Part shown: positions 1 to 9,436 of the stretch, piece after piece
Layout of the letters: each line of letters opens with the position of its first letter
Numbering within the stretch: position 1 is the stretch's first letter
The notes under the pieces: generated by a model
What the model saw: only the letters and a program-made list of their open reading frames with translations
Databases searched by the model: none
What the model was told of the DNA's origin: nothing
Assembly: GCA_016709545.1 (NCBI GenBank)
Contig: JADJMO010000005.1
Coordinates: 62,001 to 126,000, forward strand
Direction: 5' to 3'
Length of the DNA stretch: 64,000 bases
Source: Myxococcales bacterium
GTDB lineage: Bacteria; Myxococcota_A; Polyangia; Polyangiales; JADJMO01
Translations under genes and position numbers: made by a program

Positions 1-2
1 CG

Positions 3-1577
3 ACCGCCCCCACCTTCGCGGGCATCTCGTCGATCTCGGCCGTCTCCGCCACCTCGCTCACGGTGAACTTCCCCGGCGGGACGGACGACGTGAGCGCGTC
101 GAACAAGCTCGTCTACACCATCTGCCTCTCGACGAGCGCGGCCACGAAGTGCAACGACAGCGACACCAAGTGGGTCGGCGCGGTGACCGTGACCGGCCTC
201 GCGGGTGCCGGCAACTACAAGTTCACGGGGCTCACGCCCCTCACGGACTACTACGCGCGGGTGTGGGCGACGGACGAGGCGGGCAACATCGCCAAGCCCG
301 TGACCTTCCTCACGACCAAGACCGTCACCGACACGACGGCGCCCACCTTCACGGGCTGCACCGCCGCCGCTGCAGCCGCTCCCCCCCTCCCGGGCGCGGG
401 CGCCTCGGCCGTCGACGTCACCTGGTCGAGCGCGACCGACGACGTGAGCACGGCGGGTCAGATCAGCTACGACATCTACCGGGCGGCGAGCTCGGGCGGC
501 GCACTCACGTTCGTCACCACCACCAGCGCGGGCGCGACCACCTACCGCGCGACGGGGCTCACTCCGTCGACCAACTACTACTGGGTCTGCCGCGCCAAGG
601 ACCAGGCCGGCAACACCGAGTCGAACACCAAATACGTCCTCGGAGCGACCACCGCCGACACCACGCCGCCCTACCTGCTCCCGGGCGGCACGGCGTACAC
701 CGGCACCTCGGGCGCCAGCGCGCTGAGTGACAGCGCGATCCAGATCAACTGGGTGGCCGCGAGCGACAACGTCACCGCGTCCGGGTCGATCAAGTACCTG
801 GTCTGCTACTCGACCAGCTCGACGTTCTGCACCTCGAGCTTCACCGCGAACGGCGGCACCTTCACGAGCACGTACTCGAGGAGCTTCACCGGCCTGCCGC
901 CCGCCACCACGTACTACTTCCTGGTCCGCGCGCAGGACACGGCGGCTGTGAACAACACGACGACCAACGTCGCCCAGAGCTCGGCCACCACCAACGCGGA
1001 CGCGACCGCGCCCACGTGGGTCGGCGGCAACCCGTCGGTGACTCGGTACAATCCGAACGCGAACTACCTCTACGCGACCTGGAGCGCCGCCTCGGACGCG
1101 AGCGCGGTCCGCTACCAGATCTGCGCGTCGACGGCGGGCTACACCAGCTACGCCTCGTGCGTGGCGGCGGGAGGCACGACTTTCCTCACGGGGTTCGGCG
1201 CGACCTCGTTCTACCTCGGCGGGCTCGCCCGTCACACGGGCTACTACGTCTCGATGCGCGCCATCGACGCGCTCAACAACTTCGAGACTGGCTCCCACTG
1301 GGACTACGCGGTCACCGCCACCTCGTACGCGAGCGACATCAACCCGATCTACGTCGCCAGCTGCAACGGCTGTCACTCCTGGTCCTACGCCAGACGGTGA
1401 ACGTCGCCTCGAGCTGCGTCGCGAACTACGTGACCCCGAGCAACCCGTCGACCAGCAAGATCTACCAGCGCATCATCGGGACGACCTGCGGCACGCGGAT
1501 GCCCGCGGCGGCCTACCTGAGCGGGGCAGATCACGCTGTTCAGCGACTGGATCTCGCAGGGCGCCTACAACAACTGA
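3..1577 (+). CDS. Fibronectin type III repeat protein with C-terminal haem-c-like domain (5' partial, frameshifted)
   Basis: The reading frame is already open at the window edge, so the N-terminus is missing. At least four FN3-like repeats of about 105 residues follow one another, each starting with a T-A-P-T or T-P-P-Y type turn and carrying D-x-A-G-N. The tail reads INPIYVASCNGCH, a CxxCH haem-c attachment motif. The frame stops at 1400, but shifting by one base near 1390 and again near 1530 continues a sensible domain (SKIYQRI, GTRMP, then ITLFSDWISQGAYNN) to a stop at 1575-1577. The His-Met pattern (CNGCH ... GTRMP) fits a small extracellular cytochrome c domain. It lies directly upstream of the respiratory operon in the same direction, but its link to it is unknown. 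The FN3 architecture is well supported; a redox function is inferred. Confidence 0.75.
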
Positions 1578-1591
1578 ACGCGCGAGGCGAG

Positions 1592-1630
1592 GTGGGCAGG
1601 TCTCCAGGGCCCGCCCACTTGTCTTTGTCG
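1592..1630 (+). terminator. Possible weak terminator after the FN3 gene
   Basis: GTGGGC (1592-1597) pairs with GCCCAC (1613-1618) across a 15-base loop and is followed by a T-rich stretch (TTGTCTTTGT). The T tract is interrupted, so termination is uncertain. The rest of 1578-1809 holds no gene that I can see. Confidence 0.35.
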
Positions 1631-1809
1631 GTCCGGTACCCCGACGGGCGCCCCTGCAACGGCGAAACGCTGTCGCAGCCGAGGTGCAGCCTCGCGCCCC
1701 ATTTGTCGGACCTAACACCGCGAAATCACACACCGTCCGCGGCAGAACGCCACGGGTCCGCGGCAAGTTGATCCTTGAAGTCCGTACCCCAACGACCAAA
1801 ACCCCGCCC

Positions 1810-2527
1810 GTGGAAAGCCCTGGCACGAGCAACGGGGACGTCCGACGCTGGCTCTTCCCGCGCTGGACCAACCAAGTCCCCACCATCGCCCTAGGTTTCG
1901 TCCTGATGACGGTCACGGCCGCCGCAGGTGCGATCACCTATTACGGCACTGACAAGCACCTCTCCGTCGGTTACCAGCCGACGCAGCCGGTCGACTACTC
2001 CCACAAGCTGCACGCCGGCGACATGGGGATGGACTGCCGCTACTGCCACTCGGCGGTGGAGAAGTCGGCGCACGCCAACGTACCGGCGACGCAGACGTGC
2101 ATGAACTGCCACTGGACCGTGCGTACCGACAGCGCCAAGCTGCTCCCGGTCCGCGAGTCCTGGCGACCGGCAAGCCCATCGAGTGGGTCAAGGTCCACCG
2201 GTTGCCGGATTTCGTCTACTTCAATCACTGGCCCACCTGAACGCCAACGTCGGCTGCGCGAGCTGCCACGGGCGCGTCGATCAGATGGTCAAGGTGATCC
2301 AGACCCAGTCGCTGTCCATGGAGTGGTGCCTCGACTGCCACCGCAACCCGGGCCTGCACGTCCGGCCGGCGGGCGTCTCGGTCACCCAGATGGACTGGAA
2401 GCCCGCCAAGACGGACTTCCAGCCCCTCGGTCAGGGCCCGAACGACGTGCCGGTCGCGCAGGCGCCCGTCACGCCCGCTGGGCGCAAAGTCAATCCCCCG
2501 CTCCACTGCTCGGGGTGCCACCGATGA
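1810..2527 (+). CDS. actA: Alternative complex III subunit ActA, pentahaem cytochrome c (two frame interruptions)
   Basis: ActA is the multihaem c subunit of quinol:electron acceptor oxidoreductase (alternative complex III) on the periplasmic face. Five CxxCH motifs are visible (CRYCH, CMNCH, CASCH, CLDCH, CSGCH), the family's usual number, after a single N-terminal membrane anchor (LFPRWTNQVP then a hydrophobic stretch). The frame breaks twice: near 2163 (restored by one G, giving SWATGKPIEWVKVHRLPDFVYFNH) and near 2229 (restored by one C, giving HLAHLNANVGCASCHG). Because the first frame stays open into actB, a naive reading gives one spurious fused protein from 1684. The start is uncertain: GTG 1810 is chosen because it directly precedes the conserved anchor; TTG 1768 is possible. 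The stop overlaps the actB start (ATGA). The interruptions look like consensus errors rather than decay. Confidence 0.82.
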
Positions 2528-5500
2528 GCAAGCGTCTACCCGTCGTCCAGGGCCGGGATCTCTCCGGCAAGACCTATTGGCGGAGCCTCGCCGAACGCGA
2601 AGGCACCCTCTCCTCCGACGTCCTCGCCCGGGAATTCCCGGAGGGCGCTGCCGAGGTCACCGAGAACGAGGCCGGCATCGGTCGTCGCGGCTTCATGGGG
2701 ATCATGGGCGCCTCGATGGCGCTCGCGAGCCTCGCCGGCTGCCGCCGCCCCGAGGACCACATCGTCCCGTACGCGAAACCGCCGGAGGAGATCGTCCCAG
2801 GCATCCCGCTCCAGTTCGCCACCTCGGTGCAGCTGTACGGCACGGCCATCGGCCTCCTCGTCGAGTCGCACGAGGGCCGGCCCACCAAGATCGAGGGCAA
2901 CCCCAAGCACCCCGAGTGCCCGGGCGGCGGTTCGACCACGTTCCTGCAGGGCCTCCTGCTCGACATGTACGACCCCGACCGCAGCATCTCGCCCCGCGAG
3001 AAGGGCACGGTCAAGACCTGGGACGACGCCGCCGCCGCGCTCAAGGCGCTCGGCGACAAGCTCAAGGCCGAAGGCGGCAAGGGCCTCGCGATCGTCACCG
3101 ACCAGCACCGCTCGCCGACCCTCAAGGCCGCGCTCGCGGAGCTCAAGGTCGCGATGCCGGCCGCCAAGTTCGTGCGCTACGAGGCGTTCGACCGCACCAG
3201 CGCGCACGAGGGCGCGCGGATCGCCTTCGGCAAGCCGCTCGAGGCCGTCTACGAGCTCGGCAAGGCAAAGGTCATCGTGGCGGTCGACAGCGACTTCCTC
3301 ATGAACGAGGGCTCGCCCGTCAAGGCGTCGCGCCAGTTCGCCGAGGCCCGCTCGGTCCACGGCGTCGCCCGCGTCTGGGCGATCGAGAGCGCGTTCACGG
3401 TCACCGGCGGCAACGCCGACCACCGCCTGCGCACCAAGAGCGCCAACGTCGGCGCCGTCGTCTCGGCCGTCGCCAAGGAGCTCGGCGTCACCGACGCGGC
3501 CAACCTCAAGGGCACGCTCGACGACAAGGCGAACAAGTTCGTCAAGGCGCTCGCCAAGGACCTCGCCGCCAACAAGGGCCACTCGGTCCTCGTGGCCGGG
3601 AACAACCAGCCGCCGGCGGTCCACGCCGCGGTCGCGGCGATCAACGCGGCGCTCGAGAACGTCGGCAAGACGGTCTCCTACCTGCCGCTGTTCGACGACG
3701 CGCCCGAGGGTCCGAAGGCCCTCGTCGAGCTCGCCAAGCAGATCGGATCCGGCGTCACCACGCTGCTGATCCTCGGCGGCAACCCGGCCTACGACGCGCC
3801 GGCCGATGCCGGCTTCGCCAAGGCGATGGCCGGCGCGACCACCATCCACGTCGGCGTGCACTACGACGAGACCGCCGCGGCCTCGACGTGGCACCTCAAC
3901 CGCGCGCACTTCCTCGAGGGCTTCAGCGACCTCGCCTCGGAGGACGGCACGCTCTCGCTCGTGCAGCCGCTCATCGCCCCGCTCTACGACGGGCGCACCG
4001 ACGCCGAGGTCGTGCACCTCCTCCTCGGCACCAAGAAGCGCGCGTACGATCTCGTCCGTGAGACCTGGAAGCCCGTCCTCGGCGAGGCCGACTTCGAGAA
4101 GAAGTGGCGCCGCGTCCTGCACGACGGTGTCCTCGTCCGGACCGCCGACACGACCATCCTGCCGGAGGGCCCCAAGGTCGACGGCGCAGCGGTCGCCAAG
4201 GCGGGCAACGAGTGGGTCGCCCCGAGCGGCGCCTACGAGATCACCCTCAACGTCGACGCGCACGCCTACGACGGCCGCTTCGCCAACAACGGGTGGCTCG
4301 CCGAGCTCCCCGATCCGATGACCAAGCTCACCTGGGGCAACGCCGCCTGGTTGAGCAAGGCCACCGCGGCCAAGCTCGGGGTCGTCGACGGCGAACTCCT
4401 CAACCTCACCGTCGGTGGCGCGACCGTGTCGGTCCCCGTCACCGTCGCCCCCGGCCAGGCCGAGGACTCGATCGCGGTCACCCTCGGCCTCGGCCGTCGG
4501 CAGTCGGGTCGCGTCGGCACCAAGCTCGGCTGGGACTGCTACCCGCTGTTCTCGAGCGCGACCGGCAAGGTCGTCGCCGGCAACGCGGCCAAGGGCGGCC
4601 CCGGCCTCGGCGGCGAGCACAGCTACCTCGCGCGGACGCAGGAGCACTTCCTCATGGAAGGCCGCCCCATCATCCGCGAGGCCAACGTCGCGACCTTCAA
4701 GGCGGACCCGAAGTTCGCCGAGAAGATGAGCGACCCGCACCCCGCGCTCGAGGCCCTCTGGTACCCATTCCCGTACCAGGGCCACAAGTGGGGCATGGTC
4801 ACCGACCTGCAGTCGTGCACGGGCTGCAACGCCTGCATGATCGCCTGCCAGGCCGAGAACAACGTCCCGCTCGTCGGCATCCGCGGCGTGCAGAAGTCGC
4901 GCGAGATGCACTGGCTCCGCATGGACCGCTACTTCGAGGGCGATCAGGCCGATCCGAAGAGCATCACCATGCCGATGACCTGCCAGCAGTGCGAGAACGC
5001 GCCGTGCGAGCAGGTCTGCCCGGTCGGCGCCACGGTGCACAGCCCCGAGGGGCTCAACGACATGGCCTACAACCGCTGCATCGGCACGCGCTACTGCGCC
5101 AACAACTGCCCGTACAAGGTCCGTCGCTTCAACTTCTTCAACTACACCAAGGACACGCCGGCCACCGTGCAGATGGCCATGAACCCGGAGGTCAGCGTCC
5201 GGGCCCGTGGTGTGATGGAGAAGTGCTCGTGGTGCGTCCAGCGCGTCAACCGGGCGAAGATCGACGCCAAGAAGTCGTATCCCGACGGTCGCGTCCGCGA
5301 CGGCGAGATCGTCACGGCGTGCCAGCAAGCCTGCCCGACCGGCGCCATCACCTTCGGCGACCTCAACGACCCGAAGTCCAAGGTCGCGGCGCTCGCCAAC
5401 GACCCGCGCAACTACGTGCTCCTCGAGGAGCTCAACATCCGGCCGCGGCTCTCGTACCTGGCCAAGGTCACCAATCCGCACCCTGATCTCGGCGACGCGA

Positions 5501-5607
5501 GCGCCAAGGCCGTCGGCGAGCATGCCGCCGCGGGCGCCGGCTCTCATGCTCCGGCGGCCGGGTCCCACGTTCCCTCGCATCCGGCCGGCAAGGAGGAGCA
5601 CAAGTGA
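2524..5607 (+). CDS. actB: Alternative complex III subunit ActB, molybdopterin-like plus iron-sulfur protein
   Basis: This 1027-residue periplasmic subunit carries electrons through iron-sulfur clusters in alternative complex III. A Tat-type signal with RRGFMGIMGAS starts near residue 54 and ends in a lipobox-like LAGC. Residues of about 75-740 resemble the molybdopterin oxidoreductase fold, which in this family has no Mo cofactor. The C-terminal ferredoxin-like part has four cysteine groups: CTGCNACMIAC (about 765), CQQCENAPCEQVCP (about 820), CIGTRYCANNCP (about 852) and CSWC ... CQQACP (about 901-935), matching three 4Fe-4S clusters and one 3Fe-4S cluster known for ActB. The fused form (ActB1+ActB2) is typical of several phyla. 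Translation starts inside the actA stop codon, and its own stop overlaps the actC GTG. Confidence 0.95.
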   Translation: MSKRLPVVQGRDLSGKTYWRSLAEREGTLSSDVLAREFPEGAAEVTENEAGIGRRGFMGIMGASMALASLAGCRRPEDHIVPYAKPPEEIVPGIPLQFATSVQLYGTAIGLLVESHEGRPTKIEGNPKHPECPGGGSTTFLQGLLLDMYDPDRSISPREKGTVKTWDDAAAALKALGDKLKAEGGKGLAIVTDQHRSPTLKAALAELKVAMPAAKFVRYEAFDRTSAHEGARIAFGKPLEAVYELGKAKVIVAVDSDFLMNEGSPVKASRQFAEARSVHGVARVWAIESAFTVTGGNADHRLRTKSANVGAVVSAVAKELGVTDAANLKGTLDDKANKFVKALAKDLAANKGHSVLVAGNNQPPAVHAAVAAINAALENVGKTVSYLPLFDDAPEGPKALVELAKQIGSGVTTLLILGGNPAYDAPADAGFAKAMAGATTIHVGVHYDETAAASTWHLNRAHFLEGFSDLASEDGTLSLVQPLIAPLYDGRTDAEVVHLLLGTKKRAYDLVRETWKPVLGEADFEKKWRRVLHDGVLVRTADTTILPEGPKVDGAAVAKAGNEWVAPSGAYEITLNVDAHAYDGRFANNGWLAELPDPMTKLTWGNAAWLSKATAAKLGVVDGELLNLTVGGATVSVPVTVAPGQAEDSIAVTLGLGRRQSGRVGTKLGWDCYPLFSSATGKVVAGNAAKGGPGLGGEHSYLARTQEHFLMEGRPIIREANVATFKADPKFAEKMSDPHPALEALWYPFPYQGHKWGMVTDLQSCTGCNACMIACQAENNVPLVGIRGVQKSREMHWLRMDRYFEGDQADPKSITMPMTCQQCENAPCEQVCPVGATVHSPEGLNDMAYNRCIGTRYCANNCPYKVRRFNFFNYTKDTPATVQMAMNPEVSVRARGVMEKCSWCVQRVNRAKIDAKKSYPDGRVRDGEIVTACQQACPTGAITFGDLNDPKSKVAALANDPRNYVLLEELNIRPRLSYLAKVTNPHPDLGDASAKAVGEHAAAGAGSHAPAAGSHVPSHPAGKEEHK

Positions 5608-7031
5608 GCGCGTTCATCCCGCGTGACGTGGACAACACGCTCACGACCGTCGAGCGGCCCCCCCTGATCCTGGGAAAGCAGAGCTTCAACGCGATCACCG
5701 AGAGCGTCAGCGACGTCGTCGAGGGCAAGACCAAGAGGGGCTGGCTCGTCTTCTTCGCGCTCGCCCTCTTCGGCCTCATGATCCTCGGCGCCTCCCTCTC
5801 CGACCTCGTCGGGGTCGGCATCGGCGAGTGGGGCCTCAACCACCCGGTCGGCTGGGCCTGGGACATCACCGGGTTCGTGTTCTGGATCGGCATCGGCCAC
5901 GCCGGCACGCTGATCAGCGCGATCCTCTTCCTGTTCCGGCAGAAGTGGCGCACGAGCATCAACCGCGCGGCCGAGGCGATGACCCTCTTCGCCGTCGCCG
6001 CGGCGCTGATCTACCCGGGCTTCCACGTCGGTCGTATCTGGCTCGCGTACTGGCTGCTGCCGATCCCGAACCAGATGGCCATCTGGCCGAACTTCAAGAG
6101 CCCGCTCCTCTGGGACGTGTTCGCGGTCTCCACCTACGGCACGGTCTCGGCGCTGTTCTGGTTCGTCGGCCTCGTGCCCGACCTCGCCACGCTGCGCGAC
6201 CGCGCCACGACCAAGTCCCGCCGCATCGCCTACGGCATCTTCGCGATGGGCTGGCGCGGCTCGCACCGCCACTGGCTCAACTACGAGAAGGCCTACATGA
6301 TCCTGGCCGGCCTCTCGACCCCGCTCGTGCTCTCCGTGCACACGATCGTGTCGTTCGACTTCGCGACCTCGATCATGCCGGGCTGGCACACGACGATCTT
6401 CCCGCCCTACTTCGTCGCCGGCGCGGTGTTCTCCGGGTTCGCGATGGTGGTCTCGCTGATGGTGCTGGTGCGCAAGGCCTACGGCCTCGAGCACCTCATC
6501 ACGCTGCGCCACCTCGAGAACATGAACAAGATCATCCTCGCGACGGGGAGCATGGTCGGATACGCGTACGCGATGGAGTTCTTCATCGCGTGGTACTCCG
6601 GCAACGTCTACGAGCGTTACGCCTTCATCAACCGCGCGTTCGGCCCGTACGCCTGGGCGTACTGGACGATGGTCAGCTGCAACGTCATCACCCCGCAGCT
6701 GTTCTGGTTCCGCAAGATCCGCACGAGCATTCCGGCGATGTTCGCCCTCTCGATCTTCGTGAACATCGGCATGTGGTTCGAGCGCTTCGTCATCATCGTG
6801 ACGAGCCTCCACCGCGACTACCTCCCGTCGAGCTGGGGCTACTTCCGGCCGCAGATCGTCGACATCACGACCTTCATCGGCACGTTCGGCCTCTTCTTCA
6901 CCCTGTTCCTGGTGTTCATCCGGTTCCTGCCGGGCATCGCCATCAGCGAGGTCAAGGGCGTCCTGCCGATCGCGGATCCGCATGGGCACGACGACCATCA
7001 CGGCGACGAGAAGGAGGTGGCCCATGGCTGA
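5604..7031 (+). CDS. actC: Alternative complex III subunit ActC, NrfD/PsrC-like quinol-binding membrane protein
   Basis: ActC is the polytopic subunit that binds and oxidises quinol at the membrane. The 475-residue protein has about ten hydrophobic segments starting near residue 48 and ends in a His/Asp-rich tail (HGHDDHHGDE). Family features include the W-G-L-N-H-P-V-G-W-A-W-D-I-T-G-F-V-F-W segment and conserved His and Glu in the helices. The start is GTG 5604 inside the actB stop (GTGA), with a strong AAGGAGGAG ribosome site just upstream. It is translationally coupled on both sides. Confidence 0.95.
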   Translation: MSAFIPRDVDNTLTTVERPPLILGKQSFNAITESVSDVVEGKTKRGWLVFFALALFGLMILGASLSDLVGVGIGEWGLNHPVGWAWDITGFVFWIGIGHAGTLISAILFLFRQKWRTSINRAAEAMTLFAVAAALIYPGFHVGRIWLAYWLLPIPNQMAIWPNFKSPLLWDVFAVSTYGTVSALFWFVGLVPDLATLRDRATTKSRRIAYGIFAMGWRGSHRHWLNYEKAYMILAGLSTPLVLSVHTIVSFDFATSIMPGWHTTIFPPYFVAGAVFSGFAMVVSLMVLVRKAYGLEHLITLRHLENMNKIILATGSMVGYAYAMEFFIAWYSGNVYERYAFINRAFGPYAWAYWTMVSCNVITPQLFWFRKIRTSIPAMFALSIFVNIGMWFERFVIIVTSLHRDYLPSSWGYFRPQIVDITTFIGTFGLFFTLFLVFIRFLPGIAISEVKGVLPIADPHGHDDHHGDEKEVAHG

Positions 7032-7596
7032 GGCCAAGCCCAAGGTCCGAGGCAAGGTGGTCGCCGCGCCGACGTGCGCGGCGGTCGTCGGCTGGTTCGA
7101 GACCCCGAGCGCGCTGTATCACGCCTGCGAGTCGCTCCGCGACAAGGGCTACAAGGACTTCGACGCCCACACGCCGTTCCCGGTGCACGGCCTCGAGAAG
7201 GCGATGGGGCTCAAGCCCTCGCGCCTCCCGTGGATCGTGCTCGGCGGCGCCATCACCGGCTTCCTGACCGCGCTGAGCATGCAGTGGTGGATGGGCGGCG
7301 TGGACTACCCGCTGAACATCAGCGGCAAGCCCGGCTTCAGCATCCAAGCGTCCATCCCCATCCTGTTCGAGCTCACCGTGCTCCTCTCGGCCTTCGGCAC
7401 GTTCTTCGGCCTCTGGGGCCTCTGCGGCCTACCGAAGCTCTTCGACCCCGTCATGCAGCACCCCTCGTTCCACAAGGCCAGCGACGACCGGTTCTTCCTC
7501 TCCATCGAGGCCAAGGACCCGAAGTTCGACAGCAAGACCGTCACCGAGCTGCTCCAGAAGCTCGGCGCGCACGAAGTCGAGGAGGTGGCGCCGTGA
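7024..7596 (+). CDS. actD: Alternative complex III subunit ActD (DUF3341)
   Basis: ActD is a small structural membrane subunit of alternative complex III. The 190-residue protein begins with a cytoplasmic domain (VGWFETPSALYHACESLRDKGY) typical of DUF3341 and has two transmembrane helices around residues 68-88 and 110-132, separated by the WWMGGVDYPLNISGKP loop. ATG 7024 is preferred over ATG 6982 because GAAGGAGGTGG ends four bases before it. It overlaps the end of actC by eight bases, and its stop overlaps the GTG of actE. Confidence 0.93.
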   Translation: MAEAKPKVRGKVVAAPTCAAVVGWFETPSALYHACESLRDKGYKDFDAHTPFPVHGLEKAMGLKPSRLPWIVLGGAITGFLTALSMQWWMGGVDYPLNISGKPGFSIQASIPILFELTVLLSAFGTFFGLWGLCGLPKLFDPVMQHPSFHKASDDRFFLSIEAKDPKFDSKTVTELLQKLGAHEVEEVAP

Positions 7597-8201
7597 AGTC
7601 CGCAGCATTCGGAATCGCGGCCACCGCGCTGGCGCTGCTCTCGAGCTGCCGCGGGCAGCCGAGCGATCAGCCGCCCGTCAACGTCGTCCCCGACATGGAC
7701 ATGCAGCCGAAGTTCAAGGCCCAGTCCAGCAACCCCTTCTTCGCCGACGGGCGCGCCATGCGCCCGCTGGTCCCCGGCGTCGTGGCCGTCGGTCACCTCG
7801 AAGAGGACGACGGCATGTTCCAGGGGAAGGTCGACGGCGTGTGGCTCGAGCGCCCGCCGATGACGGTCGACGAGAAGCTGCTGGCGCGCGGCGAGGAGCG
7901 TTACAACATCTTCTGCGCGCCCTGCCACGACAAGACCGGCTCCTCGAACGGCACCGTGATCAAGCGCGGCTTCAAGCCGCCGCCCCCGGCCCTCTACGAG
8001 GACCACGGCAAGGCCATGAAGGACGGCGAGCTCTACGCGATCATCGCCAACGGTCGCGGCAACATGCCGAGCTACCGCCCGCAGATTCCGGTCGCCGATC
8101 GCTGGGCGATCGTCACCTGGGTCCGCGTGCTGCAGCGCAGCCAGAAGGCCAAGAGTGAGGACGTGCCGGCGGGCACGCAGGTGGAGAACGCGACGCCATG
8201 A
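7593..8201 (+). CDS. actE: Alternative complex III subunit ActE, monohaem cytochrome c lipoprotein
   Basis: This 202-residue cytochrome c passes electrons from the complex towards the oxidase. A short signal ends with the lipobox ALLSSC, and a single haem site CAPCH lies near residue 110, with a later NMPSYRPQI segment that can provide the axial Met. The conserved N-terminal DMDMQPKFKAQ and the haem region match the ActE family. The start GTG lies in the actD stop (GTGA), and the stop overlaps the actF ATG (ATGA). Confidence 0.93.
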   Translation: MKSAAFGIAATALALLSSCRGQPSDQPPVNVVPDMDMQPKFKAQSSNPFFADGRAMRPLVPGVVAVGHLEEDDGMFQGKVDGVWLERPPMTVDEKLLARGEERYNIFCAPCHDKTGSSNGTVIKRGFKPPPPALYEDHGKAMKDGELYAIIANGRGNMPSYRPQIPVADRWAIVTWVRVLQRSQKAKSEDVPAGTQVENATP

Positions 8202-9403
8202 GCAGCAAGCAGCAAGACCTGAAGGACACCGAGCGCCTCCCCGAGGCGACCGCCAAGAAGGTCCAGACCCTCGCGCTCGGCGTCGCTGCGGTCGGCCTCG
8301 CGCTCAGCGCGGTCGGCTACATGGGCGACAAGCAGCGCTTCGCGTTCTCGTTCCTCACCGCGTTCGAGTGGGTCACCACCCTCGGGCTCGGCGCCCTCTT
8401 CTTCGTGATGATCCAGCACGTGACCCGCGCCGGGTGGTCGGTCGCCCCGCGCCGCCACGCCGAGTGGCTCACCTCGATCCTCTGGGTGTCGCCGATCCTG
8501 TTCTTCGTGGGCGTGTTCCCCAACATGCACACGCTCTACGAGCACTGGCTCGGCGAGCACGCGGCGCACGACGCCATCGTGAAGGCCAAGCAGGCCTACC
8601 TCAACACCGGCTTCTTCACCGGCCGCGCCGTCCTGTTCTTCGCGATCTGGGCGGTCCTCGCCTGGTTCTTCCAGAGCAAGTCGCGCGAGCAGGACTCGTC
8701 CGGCGACACCAAGCTCACCGAGAAGATGCAGGCCATGGCGGCCCCCGGGCTCGCCCTGTTCGCCCTGTCGCAGACCTTCGCGGGCTTCGACTGGGTCATG
8801 AGCATGGACCCGCACTGGTACTCCACGATCTTCGGCGTCTACATGTTCGCCGGCGGCGTCGTCGCGGCCCTCTCGGTCCTCGCGATCATCAACATCCGCC
8901 TGCAGAGCGCGGGGCTCCTCCAGAAGGTGAGCACCGTCGAGCACCAGCACGACATCGGCAAGCTGCTCTTCGGCTTCACGGTGTTCTGGACCTACATCGC
9001 CTTCAGCCAGTACTTCCTCATCTGGTACGGCAACATCCCGGAAGAGACCATCTTCTTCAAGCACCGCTGGGTCGAGAGCTGGAAGGAGTGGAGCCTGCTC
9101 CTCCTCGTCGGCCACTTCATCGTGCCGGTGGTGGTGCTCATGTCGCGCCACACCAAGCGCAACAAGGCCATCCTCACGGTCATGGCGGTGTGGATGCTCC
9201 TCATGCACTTCGTCGACATGTACTGGCTGGTGATGCCCAACCTCGACCACCACGGCGTGCACTTCACGCTCGGTGACGTGGGCGCGCTGTTCCTCTGCGC
9301 GGGACTCGGGTTCGCCCTGGTCGCGCGTCGGGCGGCGGCGAGCCCTCTCTTCCCGCTGAAGGACCCGCGCCTCGCCGAGGCGCACAAGGTCGAGAACCTC
9401 TAG
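8198..9403 (+). CDS. actF: Alternative complex III subunit ActF, second NrfD-like membrane protein
   Basis: ActF is the second large membrane subunit, paralogous to ActC. The 401-residue protein has about ten hydrophobic helices, with conserved pieces such as WYSTIFGVYMFAGGVV and FSQYFLIWYGNIPEETIF. The latter is also diagnostic of this family in Bacteroidota and Myxococcota operons. The start overlaps the actE stop. A 33-base gap with AAGGAG separates it from the next gene. Confidence 0.93.
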   Translation: MSSKQQDLKDTERLPEATAKKVQTLALGVAAVGLALSAVGYMGDKQRFAFSFLTAFEWVTTLGLGALFFVMIQHVTRAGWSVAPRRHAEWLTSILWVSPILFFVGVFPNMHTLYEHWLGEHAAHDAIVKAKQAYLNTGFFTGRAVLFFAIWAVLAWFFQSKSREQDSSGDTKLTEKMQAMAAPGLALFALSQTFAGFDWVMSMDPHWYSTIFGVYMFAGGVVAALSVLAIINIRLQSAGLLQKVSTVEHQHDIGKLLFGFTVFWTYIAFSQYFLIWYGNIPEETIFFKHRWVESWKEWSLLLLVGHFIVPVVVLMSRHTKRNKAILTVMAVWMLLMHFVDMYWLVMPNLDHHGVHFTLGDVGALFLCAGLGFALVARRAAASPLFPLKDPRLAEAHKVENL

Positions 9404-9436
9404 GCCCTCCCGAGAGCAGGCAAGGAGCACCGAGTC

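Noticed and set aside
2536..5601. A 1021-residue minus-strand frame opposite actB
   Set aside because: Composition dominated by Arg, Glu, Gly, Val, Leu and Ala with no domain; actB on the plus strand has clear Fe-S motifs.
1684..5607. A single 1307-residue fusion of ActA and ActB
   Set aside because: The middle stretch in this frame (residues of about 160-280) is low-quality Arg/Pro-rich sequence, while the real ActA haem motifs CASCH, CLDCH and CSGCH lie in another frame. A normal ActA stop overlaps the ActB ATG.
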